DNA from: an uncultured Peptoniphilus sp.
GTDB taxonomy: Bacteria; Bacillota; Clostridia; Tissierellales; Peptoniphilaceae
Length of the DNA: 7,589 nucleotides
Direction of reading: 5' to 3'
NCBI RefSeq assembly: GCF_943913915.1
Contig: NZ_CALUAA010000027.1
Span: 1 to 7,589 of the forward strand
Position 1 is the stretch's first letter. The number at the start of each line of letters is the position of its first letter. A program made the translations under genes and the position numbers. The notes under the pieces were generated by a model that made no database searches, was not told the DNA's origin, and was given only the letters and a program-made list of their open reading frames with translations. Shown piece by piece: positions 1-4,688 of this stretch.

Positions 1-33
1 CTTCGCCTCCGAGCCCTTTCCCCCTTCCCCGCG
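1..33 (-). repeat. Inverted-repeat arm, partner at 3533-3564
   Basis: This C/T-rich stretch is the reverse complement of 3533-3564 with one substitution and one single-base indel. Its inner half (17-33) also recurs in direct orientation at 3571-3587. It starts exactly at the window edge, so the true element probably extends further left. No coding potential is seen. It is best read as one copy of a dispersed intergenic repeat that brackets the aro operon. Confidence 0.8.
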
Positions 34-55
34 AAGAGATTATTCGGGTTGTAAA

Positions 56-165
56 GAACAGATTCAAAATCAATAGATTCTGGTGAAGTCCTATGTAGGG
101 GCGGACCTGCCCGCCCGCAAGGACCATGTGAAGCAGTAAGCCCGATTCAAAATCAAACATTTCCG
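56..165 (+). repeat. GTAG-palindrome (REP-like) repeat unit upstream of aroA
   Basis: A GTAG foot at 95 is followed by a GC-rich imperfect palindrome (GGGCGG paired with CCGCCC) and then CGCAAG. A TAAGCCCGATTCA box starts 42 bases after the GTAG. The bases before it (56-94) match the tail of the same unit (CAAAATCAA, then a TGGTGAAG-type segment and CTAT). This is the same family and orientation as the tandem array at 3008-3360, so direct copies lie on both sides of the aro operon. The arms are less perfect here than in the array, suggesting an older copy. Confidence 0.8.
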
Positions 166-196
166 ATGAAACAAAGCACAAGAAGCCCCTTCCTCC

Positions 197-225
197 TTCC
201 CCTCTCACTCAAAACCCACTATAAT
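197..225 (+). promoter_or_regulatory. Putative sigma-A promoter for aroA-aroC-aroK
   Basis: A perfect TATAAT lies at 220-225. Seventeen bases upstream is only a weak -35, TTCCCC (197-202). The predicted start near 232 would give a leader of roughly 18 bases before the aroA ATG at 250. This placement also argues against translation from the upstream in-frame ATG at 166, which would lie before the transcript begins. The weak -35 lowers confidence; an additional promoter left of the window is possible. Confidence 0.4.
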
Positions 226-249
226 AAAGCTAATAAGAAAGGAGCTGCC

Positions 250-1422
250 ATGAACATCACACTCACCCCGTCGCCCATGGCGGGGCACATCACCTTGCCT
301 CCGTCGAAATCCGTCGCCCATCGCCACCTTTTCCTGGCAGCCCTTTCCGGCAAACCGGCGCAGTTTAAAATCGCCACACTTTCAGACGATCTCCGCGCCA
401 CATTAAACGCCCTTCGCGCAATGGGCATGGAGCACCATATAGAAAAAGGCGTGCTTCGCCTCATACCGAAAAACAAGCGAGCAAAGGCCACCGTAGATTG
501 CATCGAAAGCGCCAGCACCCTGCGCATGGCCATGATGATCCTCCCCACACAAATCCCCGAAATCCGCTTTACGGGAAAAGCGAGCCTCTTCGCCCGCCCC
601 ATGGACGAGGGTATCCGCCACTTAAAAAGTCGGGGAGTAGAGGTGCGCATAGAAAAAGACGCCATCATCACCCGAAACATCTACACGCCAAAAAGCGCCG
701 CCATGAGCGGAAAAATCACGAGCCAATTTATAACCGGTGCCATGCTGGCGGCGACGACGGCGTGCGAACCTATCACCATTACCGTCGAAGAAAAAACATC
801 TGCCCCCTATATTCACATGACAGAAGAAATCATCAAACAATGGGGCATCGGGATAAAAGAAAACACCATCTACCCCGGCGAACTTACGATCCCGGCACCC
901 CTTATCACCATCGAAGGAGACAGAAGCCACGCCGCCTACCTTCACGCCGCCAACGCCCTGGGGGCGAAGATCATCATGGAAAACATCGGAGGCGAAAGCC
1001 TTCAGGGAGACGACGCCTTCCCCGAGCTCCTTCGCCAAATGAAAGAGGGAAAGACGGTGGACCTGATCTCCCATCCCGACCTCCTCATGCCCCTGGCCGT
1101 CGCCGCCACAAAAACCGGCGGCTCCATGACGGGGGTGGAGCGGCTCCGCTACAAAGAAAGCGATCGTATCGCCACCACACGGGAAATGCTCACGGCCCTC
1201 TCCATCGAAAGCAGCTATAAAGACCGGATCTTTACAGTGAGCCCCGGGCAAGTGAAAGGCGGCACAGTTCACACCGGGGGAGATCACCGCATCGCCTTCG
1301 CCGCCGCCATCCTCGCAAGCGTGGCCGACGGGCCGGTAACCGTTAAGGAGAGCCAATGCGTGGAAAAAAGCTGGCCCGACTTTTGGAACGCTATAAAAAC
1401 CTTGCGAGAAAACAACAGATAA
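250..1422 (+). CDS. aroA: 3-phosphoshikimate 1-carboxyvinyltransferase (EPSP synthase)
   Basis: This cytoplasmic enzyme joins shikimate-3-phosphate and phosphoenolpyruvate to make EPSP, the sixth shikimate step. Seen in the 390-residue product: LPPSKSVAHR at 16-25 (K20, S21, R25 of the substrate site), DDLRATLNAL at 46-55, ESASTLR at 86-92, the ARP turn at 115-117, SQF at 158-160, PDLLMPLA at 276-283 (D277 is the probable catalytic acid), RYKESDR at 300-306, GGDHR at 343-347 and EKSWPDF at 372-378. The ATG at 250 is chosen over an in-frame ATG at 166 because AAAGGAG (238-244) precedes it, family homology starts here, and a promoter-like TATAAT lies between the two. It is shorter than the roughly 430 residues common in the family, but all core motifs are present. 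Oddity: Ala88 replaces the glycine equivalent to E. coli Gly96, a position linked to glyphosate tolerance. It is the first gene of the operon; aroC follows after 16 bases. Confidence 0.97.
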   Translation: MNITLTPSPMAGHITLPPSKSVAHRHLFLAALSGKPAQFKIATLSDDLRATLNALRAMGMEHHIEKGVLRLIPKNKRAKATVDCIESASTLRMAMMILPTQIPEIRFTGKASLFARPMDEGIRHLKSRGVEVRIEKDAIITRNIYTPKSAAMSGKITSQFITGAMLAATTACEPITITVEEKTSAPYIHMTEEIIKQWGIGIKENTIYPGELTIPAPLITIEGDRSHAAYLHAANALGAKIIMENIGGESLQGDDAFPELLRQMKEGKTVDLISHPDLLMPLAVAATKTGGSMTGVERLRYKESDRIATTREMLTALSIESSYKDRIFTVSPGQVKGGTVHTGGDHRIAFAAAILASVADGPVTVKESQCVEKSWPDFWNAIKTLRENNR

Positions 1423-1438
1423 CAGAAAAGAGGCACCC

Positions 1439-2464
1439 TTGTCCACCTACGGAAAAAACATCACCCTCACCCTCTTCGGAGAAAGCCACGGAAAAGGCGT
1501 GGGCGCCCTCGTCACGGGCCTACCCGCCGGCGAAACCGTAGACGAAGACGCCATTAAAAGCGCCATGAGCCGCAGGAAGCGGGGAGGCCAATACGCCACG
1601 GCGCGAACAGAACCCGACGAAGTGAACATCCTCTCCGGAGTCTATAAAGGACGCACCACCGGCGCACCCCTGGCCCTTTGGATCGAAAACAAAAACCAAA
1701 AGAGCGAAGATTACGCCGATATACCCTTCCGTCCGGGACATGCCGATTACACCGCCCATGTAAAATACAGAGGATTTGACGATCCGAGAGGCGGCGGACA
1801 TTTTAGCGGCAGGCTCACCGCGCCCCTTAGCGCCGCAGGAGCTATCCTCGTGCAGATCCTGAACCGACGGGGCATTACCATAACGAGCAAAATCGAAGAA
1901 ATCGGCGGGGAACGGGAACCGGAGAAAATAAAAACCGTACTTGAAGAGGCGAAAAAAACAAAGGACAGCGTCGGCGGAATCGTCACGATTACCATCAAAG
2001 GCGTTCCCGCAGGCGTAGGCGGCCCCAGATTTCATAGCCTTCAGAGCGAACTGGCGCGGGCACTTTACGGCGTGGGTGCCGTGAAAAGCGTGGCATTCGG
2101 CAGTGGAGAAGAGGCGAGCCGGCTCAAAGGATCGGAACAAAACGACCCCTATTGTATAGAAGAAAACCGAATCCGCACGGAGACAAATAACGCCGGTGGC
2201 ATACTGGGCGGCATTGCAAACGGCGAAGAAATCGCCATTCGCGTCGCCGTCAAGCCCACCCCCTCCATCGGAAAAGTGCAACACACTGTGAACCGAAAAA
2301 GAGAAGAAGTGGAATACGCCATCGAAGGGCGCCACGACACCGCCCTCGTTCTGCGGATCCCCGTGGCACTTGAGAGCGCCGCCGCCTTCGCCGTGGCCGA
2401 CAGCCTTATCACCGCATGGGGCGACATCGGCTTTCGTGAAATGAAAAGAGAGGAAGAACAATGA
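1439..2464 (+). CDS. aroC: Chorismate synthase
   Basis: It removes phosphate from EPSP by anti-1,4-elimination to give chorismate, the branch point to aromatic amino acids and folate; the family needs reduced FMN. Seen in the 341-residue product: signature GESHGKGVGALVTGLPAG at 14-31 with catalytic-type His17, SRRKRGGQ at 44-51, RPGHADYT at 98-105 with His101, RGGGHFSGRLTAP at 117-129, the NNAGGILGGIANG block at 250-262, KPTPSI at 272-277 and GRHDTALVLRIPV at 297-309. The HFSGRLTAP form, in place of the RSSARETA form common in proteobacteria, is a variant I associate with clostridia. The start is TTG at 1439, preceded by AAAGAGG (1427-1433) with 5 bases between, the same spacing as aroA. It overlaps aroK by ATGA, which suggests coupled translation. 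It is slightly shorter than the usual 350-390 residues, with no motif missing. Confidence 0.97.
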   Translation: MSTYGKNITLTLFGESHGKGVGALVTGLPAGETVDEDAIKSAMSRRKRGGQYATARTEPDEVNILSGVYKGRTTGAPLALWIENKNQKSEDYADIPFRPGHADYTAHVKYRGFDDPRGGGHFSGRLTAPLSAAGAILVQILNRRGITITSKIEEIGGEREPEKIKTVLEEAKKTKDSVGGIVTITIKGVPAGVGGPRFHSLQSELARALYGVGAVKSVAFGSGEEASRLKGSEQNDPYCIEENRIRTETNNAGGILGGIANGEEIAIRVAVKPTPSIGKVQHTVNRKREEVEYAIEGRHDTALVLRIPVALESAAAFAVADSLITAWGDIGFREMKREEEQ

Positions 2465-2937
2465 AAAACATCGTCATCATCGGCATGCCCGGCGTGGGGA
2501 AAACCAGCGTCGCCGACGCCATCGGCAACATGACCGAGCTTAAAGTCATCGACATCGATCGGGAAATCGAAAGAGAACACGGCCCCATTCCCGCTATCTT
2601 CAGCGAAAAAGGAGAGCCGCACTTCCGCGCCCTGGAAAAAGAAACCGTGGCGCAGGCGGCGAAAGAAAAGGGCGCCGTCATCGCTACCGGCGGCGGCAGC
2701 GTGCTGGATGAAGACAATGTCCGCGCTCTTCAAGAGACAGGCACAATCTACTGGATCAGAAGACCCTTGGAAGAACTGGCACAAAACGGCAGACCCCTTT
2801 CCGCTGGGGGAATGGATGCCCTCGAGGCCCTTTGGGAAAAGCGGAAGGGGCTCTATGCGAGAGCCGCTCACGAGGAGCTGCCCAATATCACCATCGAGGG
2901 AACAGCAGAAGAGATATTAAAAAGACACGGGGAATAA
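2461..2937 (+). CDS. aroK: Shikimate kinase
   Basis: It phosphorylates shikimate with ATP to shikimate-3-phosphate, the substrate of the AroA encoded two genes upstream. The 158-residue product has the P-loop GMPGVGKT at 8-15, the DID segment at 31-33 (Asp33 the likely shikimate ligand), IFSEKGEPHFRALE at 46-59 with substrate-binding Arg56, TGGG at 76-79, the lid motif NGRPLS at 109-114 (Arg111) and EKRKGLY at 126-132 (Arg128). Length is close to the family norm of about 160-175. The ATG lies within the aroC stop (ATGA), and the AGAGAGGA ribosome site (2447-2454) is inside aroC, so translation is probably coupled. It is the last gene of the operon: its stop codon runs into the A-tract of a terminator. 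The symbol aroK follows common usage; a monofunctional enzyme could equally be labelled aroL. Confidence 0.96.
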   Translation: MKNIVIIGMPGVGKTSVADAIGNMTELKVIDIDREIEREHGPIPAIFSEKGEPHFRALEKETVAQAAKEKGAVIATGGGSVLDEDNVRALQETGTIYWIRRPLEELAQNGRPLSAGGMDALEALWEKRKGLYARAAHEELPNITIEGTAEEILKRHGE

Positions 2938-2967
2938 AAAACGGGGCATAAAAAGCCCCGATTTTTT
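2936..2967 (+). terminator. Rho-independent terminator of the aro operon
   Basis: CGGGGC (2942-2947) pairs perfectly with GCCCCG (2955-2960) around a 7-base A-rich loop, followed by T6 (2962-2967). The A-run 2936-2941 overlaps the aroK stop codon and can extend the stem with the T-run, so the structure may also stop transcription arriving from the right. Confidence 0.93.
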
Positions 2968-2973
2968 ATTGAG

Positions 2974-2993
2974 GTAGGGGCGGGCTGAAGCCC
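2974..2993 (+). repeat. GTAG-palindrome repeat, CTGAAGCCC subtype
   Basis: A GTAG foot is followed by GGGCGGGCTGAAGCCC, in which only GGGC-TGAA-GCCC pairs. It differs from the array copies by its CTGAAGCCC right half, and the same subtype occurs at 3762-3781. It lies only a few bases beyond the aro terminator, immediately before the tandem array. Confidence 0.65.
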
Positions 2994-3007
2994 TTCCTTA
3001 CGCTTAT

Positions 3008-3360
3008 GTAGGGGCGAGCCAGCTCGCCCGCAAGAAGAGATCGAAGCAATAGACCCGATACAAAATCAAAAGATTCTATTGAATTCCAATGTAGGGGCGA
3101 GCCTGCTCGCCCGCAAGAAGAGATCGAAGCAATACGCCCGACACAAAATCAAAGAAACTATTGAATCCCAATGTAGGGGCGAGCCTGCTCGCCCGCAAGA
3201 AGAGATCGAAGCAATAAGCCCGACACAAAATCAAAAAACTATTGAATCCCAATGTAGGGGCGTGCCCTGCACGCCCGCAAGAAGAGATCGAAGCAATAAA
3301 CCTGACACAAAATAAAAAGATTCTGTTGAATCCCAATGTAGGGGCGGGTCTGCACGGCCG
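3008..3360 (+). repeat. Tandem array of four 81-84-base REP-like units plus a partial fifth
   Basis: GTAGGGGCG occurs at 3008, 3091, 3173, 3254 and 3338, giving periods of 83, 82, 81 and 84 bases. Each full unit has a GTAG foot, a near-perfect palindrome (for example GGGCGAGC with GCTCGCCC around a 2-base loop), CGCAAGAAGAGATCGAAGCAATA, then a CCCGACACAAAATC-type box and ATTGAATCCCAAT. The unit at 3254 carries GGGCGTGC and GCACGCCC, a paired change that preserves the stem. The last unit diverges after about 20 bases. Reading frames crossing this block on both strands are open only because the repeat lacks stops; they are not genes. Confidence 0.93.
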
Positions 3361-3532
3361 CATGGAGTATGCGAATATAATTGCTTTTTTGAAAAGAATC
3401 TATCTAACAAAAACAAACCATTCATTCATAAAAAATTTCCAGGGAAAGGGATGGAAATTTCACAGCTTACTTAAAACTGATTCATAAAAAAATTTTTTTT
3501 AAATCGGTTTCATACAACCCGTGAAACCCTGT
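3361..3532. other. AT-rich gene-free spacer with a 9-bp hairpin
   Basis: No gene is seen. An inverted repeat AAATTTCCA (3433-3441) with TGGAAATTT (3452-3460) surrounds a 10-base purine loop. ATTCATAAAAAA occurs twice (3424-3435 and near 3480), the second running into T8. The bases near 3502-3525 (ATCGGTTTCATACAACCCGTG) loosely resemble the end of the 110-base repeat at 4069-4289, perhaps a diverged relative. Confidence 0.5.
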
Positions 3533-3587
3533 CGCGGGGAAGGGGAAAGGGCTCAGAGGCGAAGGCCGCATTTCCCCCTTCCCCGCG
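3533..3587. repeat. Long GC-rich hairpin, partner of the window-start repeat
   Basis: CGCGGGGAAGGGGAAA (3533-3548) pairs with TTTCCCCCTTCCCCGCG (3571-3587) with a single-base bulge and a 22-base loop. The left arm plus loop (3533-3564) is also the inverted copy of bases 1-32/33. The element is therefore both a self-contained hairpin and a dispersed repeat. No T-run follows, so it is not a typical terminator. Confidence 0.8.
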
Positions 3588-3624
3588 AGCCCCTACCCCC
3601 ATTCTGGCCGGCTTTTTGAGCAGA

Positions 3625-3647
3625 AGAAAATGCCTGCGGCATTTTCT
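3625..3647. repeat. Perfect 10-bp stem-loop
   Basis: AGAAAATGCC (3625-3634) and GGCATTTTCT (3638-3647) are exact complements around a TGC loop. It belongs to a run of palindromes filling 3533-4066. No T-run follows directly and no adjacent gene explains it. Confidence 0.65.
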
Positions 3648-3713
3648 GCATCAGATGGCATTCATACGGAAACTTGTATCTTCATTTGGATAAAAATCTT
3701 TGCTCATATTTTA

Positions 3714-3816
3714 CGGGCGGGCAGGCCCGCCCCTACAAAGCGCATAGCGTGGCCGTCGTTTGTAGGGGCGTGCTGAAGCCCTAGCCCGAAATCTTTGATT
3801 TCGTGGCAGGGCCCTG
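3714..3816. repeat. Inverted pair of GTAG-palindromes with two further palindromes
   Basis: A minus-strand copy (GTAG foot at 3736 reading down to 3714; arms GGGCGGGC and GCCCGCCC) is followed by a plus-strand CTGAAGCCC-type copy starting at 3762. The two diverge, with feet 25 bases apart. Then comes CGAAATC-TTT-GATTTCG (3787-3803), a perfect 7-bp stem, and the exact palindrome CAGGGCCCTG (3807-3816). The divergent pairing resembles the bipartite clusters formed by bacterial REP sequences. Confidence 0.75.
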
Positions 3817-3823
3817 TGGGTAT

Positions 3824-3878
3824 TCAAGAATCTCCAAGAAGCCGAGCGAAGCGACGGCTGATTGGATAGATTTGACGG
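3824..3878 (+). repeat. 55-base dispersed element, left inverted copy
   Basis: Reverse-complementing this stretch gives 52 of 55 matches to 7535-7589 at the end of the window. It contains GCCGAGCGAAGCGACGGC (3841-3858), itself partly self-complementary. The match runs to the last base of the window, so the element is probably longer. The two copies bracket the SLH gene and its promoters in opposite orientation. Confidence 0.85.
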
Positions 3879-3955
3879 ACACTCGCCCGTTATATGTGAG
3901 CGAATATAATGGTCCAATTTAGAAAATACCTTCCGCAACACGGCCCAACAGGAAT

Positions 3956-3990
3956 CGAAGCCCGTTAGGGCTTCGCACCGCTAGAAAGCG
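3956..3990. repeat. Two adjacent small hairpins
   Basis: CGAAGCCC (3956-3963) pairs perfectly with GGGCTTCG (3968-3975) over a GTTA loop. Three bases later CGCT (3979-3982) pairs with AGCG (3987-3990) over AGAA. They sit between the 55-base element and the long hairpin at 4012-4066, and could be part of one folded RNA or of the repeat element. Confidence 0.55.
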
Positions 3991-4011
3991 TTAGGGTGGA
4001 AAGGATTGGGG

Positions 4012-4075
4012 TTTCAGGGGAAAGGAAAGAGGGCGAATCGCAACGCCCTATTCCTTTCCCCTGAAAAAGATTTTT
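4012..4075 (+). repeat. Very long near-perfect hairpin followed by T5
   Basis: TTTCAGGGGAAAGGAA (4012-4027) is exactly complementary to 4051-4066. Inside, AGGGCG (4030-4035) pairs with CGCCCT (4044-4049) around an 8-base loop, with only a 2-against-1 internal bulge. That makes a 22-bp stem. A T5 run (4071-4075) follows after a short A/G stretch, so it may act as a terminator for rightward transcription, although no gene precedes it. The T5 belongs to the first copy of the 110-base tandem repeat. Confidence 0.7.
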
Positions 4076-4303
4076 AAAAGAATCATTTCCTATTTTTAGA
4101 AAAGGCTTTTCGAATGTATTTATAAAAAATGTATTCCCACAAAATTATTCTGATCGGTTTACATAACACACGAAAAAAGATTTTTAAGAGAATCAATTCC
4201 TTTTGTTAGAAAAGGCTTTTCGAATGTATTTATAAAAAATGTATTCCCCACAAAATTTTTCTGATCTGTTTACATAACACGTGAAAAAAGATTTTTGAAA
4301 AAT
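4069..4303 (+). repeat. AT-rich tandem repeat, two 110/111-base units plus a partial third
   Basis: GATTTTT begins units at 4069, 4179 and 4290. The first two units differ by about eight substitutions and one indel; the third stops matching after roughly a dozen bases. Each full unit holds GAAAAGGCTTTTC, TATTTATAAAAAATGTATTC and TTTACATAACAC. No open frame persists through it. It lies about 180-420 bases upstream of the first SLH-gene promoter and is rich in A and T runs, so it may be bent DNA; that role is inference. Confidence 0.9.
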
Positions 4304-4356
4304 ACATACCATTACAAAAGAAAAACATCTCGCACTAAAAATATTTATTACAGAAG

Positions 4357-4397
4357 AAAAAAATCGGCACCGCCCCATCCTTCCCGGAAAGGGCGGT
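4357..4397 (-). terminator. Possible leftward terminator hairpin
   Basis: ACCGCCC (4369-4375) pairs with GGGCGGT (4391-4397). On the minus strand the stem is followed after five bases by T7 (complement of 4357-4363). The loop is long (15 bases) but contains TTCC-C-GGAA. No minus-strand gene is visible to its right, so its role is unclear; it could insulate the region from antisense transcription. Confidence 0.3.
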
Positions 4398-4456
4398 CGA
4401 CCCGTCGAACACCTTCGCGGGCCGCACCGCCGAACACCCGAAACCCGCATCTTCCC

Positions 4457-4473
4457 TGACACATCCCGTGTCA
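4457..4473. promoter_or_regulatory. Operator-like dyad upstream of SLH-gene promoter 1
   Basis: TGACAC (4457-4462) and GTGTCA (4468-4473) form a perfect 6-bp inverted repeat with a 5-base centre. It ends 12 bases before the putative -35, a place where activators commonly bind. It might be a regulator site, but no regulator gene is in the window. Confidence 0.3.
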
Positions 4474-4485
4474 CTAAACTGTAAT

Positions 4486-4513
4486 TTTACGATAACGGGG
4501 ATTCGTGTATAAT
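4486..4513 (+). promoter_or_regulatory. Promoter 1 of the SLH-protein gene
   Basis: A perfect TATAAT at 4508-4513 stands 16 bases after TTTACG (4486-4491), which matches four of six consensus -35 bases. The predicted start near 4520 gives a leader of about 170 bases that opens with a stem-loop (4525-4563). Confidence 0.6.
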
Positions 4514-4524
4514 GAACTTATCAT

Positions 4525-4563
4525 AGAAGATACCGGCGCGAGTTCGTCGGAGAAAAATCTTCT
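4525..4563 (+). promoter_or_regulatory. 5' stem-loop of the promoter-1 transcript
   Basis: AGAAGAT (4525-4531) pairs with ATCTTCT (4557-4563). Within it CCGGCG (4533-4538) pairs with CGTCGG (4545-4550), allowing one G-U pair, around CGAGTT. It begins a few bases after the predicted start. Such 5'-terminal stems are known to protect abundant mRNAs from decay, which would suit a surface protein. No T-run follows, so an attenuator is less likely. Confidence 0.5.
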
Positions 4564-4568
4564 CATGA

Positions 4569-4616
4569 CATTGGCAACGAAAACCTTACTTTACTTGAAG
4601 GCGATACGTTGCAATG
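4569..4616. promoter_or_regulatory. Inverted repeat enclosing the -35 of promoter 2
   Basis: CATTGGCAACG (4569-4579) and CGTTGCAATG (4607-4616) are complementary with one bulged G. They enclose the promoter-2 -35 and most of its spacer, stopping 2 bases before the -10. As DNA it could be an operator; as RNA from promoter 1 it would form a 10-bp stem. The sequence cannot separate these. Confidence 0.4.
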
Positions 4617-4623
4617 GTATAAT
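4595..4623 (+). promoter_or_regulatory. Promoter 2 of the SLH-protein gene (extended -10)
   Basis: TTGAAG (4595-4600) and TATAAT (4618-4623) are separated by exactly 17 bases, and a TG one base before the -10 gives an extended TGGTATAAT. This is the best promoter in the window. The start would fall near 4630, leaving a leader of about 59 bases. Confidence 0.75.
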
Positions 4624-4629
4624 GTAGTA

Positions 4630-4659
4630 AGATTCACAGGAATATGCCTGGAGGAATCT
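4630..4659 (+). promoter_or_regulatory. 5' stem-loop of the promoter-2 transcript
   Basis: AGATTC (4630-4635) pairs with GAATCT (4654-4659), with CAGG and CCTG (4637-4640, 4647-4650) pairing inside. It starts at the predicted promoter-2 transcription start, repeating the arrangement seen after promoter 1, and leaves the downstream Shine-Dalgarno unpaired. Confidence 0.45.
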
Positions 4660-4669
4660 GAAAATTCAT

Positions 4670-4677
4670 AAGGAGGT
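4670..4677 (+). promoter_or_regulatory. Full-consensus Shine-Dalgarno of the SLH-protein gene
   Basis: AAGGAGGT matches the 16S rRNA 3' end completely, with 11 bases to the ATG at 4689. It is stronger than the aro ribosome sites and fits a highly translated gene. Confidence 0.85.
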
Positions 4678-4688
4678 CGTAAGACAAG

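Noticed and set aside
166..249. N-terminal 28-residue extension of AroA from an ATG at 166
   Set aside because: The extra residues do not resemble EPSP synthases, a promoter-like TATAAT (220-225) lies inside, and a good ribosome site immediately precedes the ATG at 250.
498..1220. 240-codon plus-strand frame within aroA
   Set aside because: It is an overlapping frame of a GC-rich gene; the product is a low-complexity Arg/His/Pro-rich string with no start signals.
622..1446. 274-codon minus-strand frame opposite aroA
   Set aside because: Antisense frame kept open by codon bias in aroA; no recognisable motif or ribosome site.
1520..2461. 313-codon minus-strand frame opposite aroC
   Set aside because: Same reason: a mirror of a well-supported gene, with Phe/Gly/Cys-rich composition unlike a real protein.
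3008..3360. CRISPR array
   Set aside because: The 81-84-base units are similar along their entire length; there are no unique spacers between short identical repeats and no cas gene.
3076..3487. Several 64-95-codon frames on both strands across the tandem array
   Set aside because: The repeat unit lacks stops, so many frames stay open at once; products are just the repeat read in different frames.
3872..3910. TTGACG and TATAAT as a standard promoter
   Set aside because: The spacing is 27 bases, far beyond the 16-18 used by sigma-A; the only hexamer at correct spacing does not resemble a -35.
3711..3941. 76-codon minus-strand frame
   Set aside because: It runs through several hairpins and two repeat families; no start signal or family resemblance.
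4193..4474. 93-codon minus-strand frame
   Set aside because: It spans an abrupt GC-rich to AT-rich change and part of the 110-base repeat; composition changes mid-frame and no function is recognisable.
4644..4661. Five-codon leader ORF before the SLH gene
   Set aside because: No Shine-Dalgarno precedes it, it lies inside the predicted stem-loop, and its codons give no attenuation pattern.
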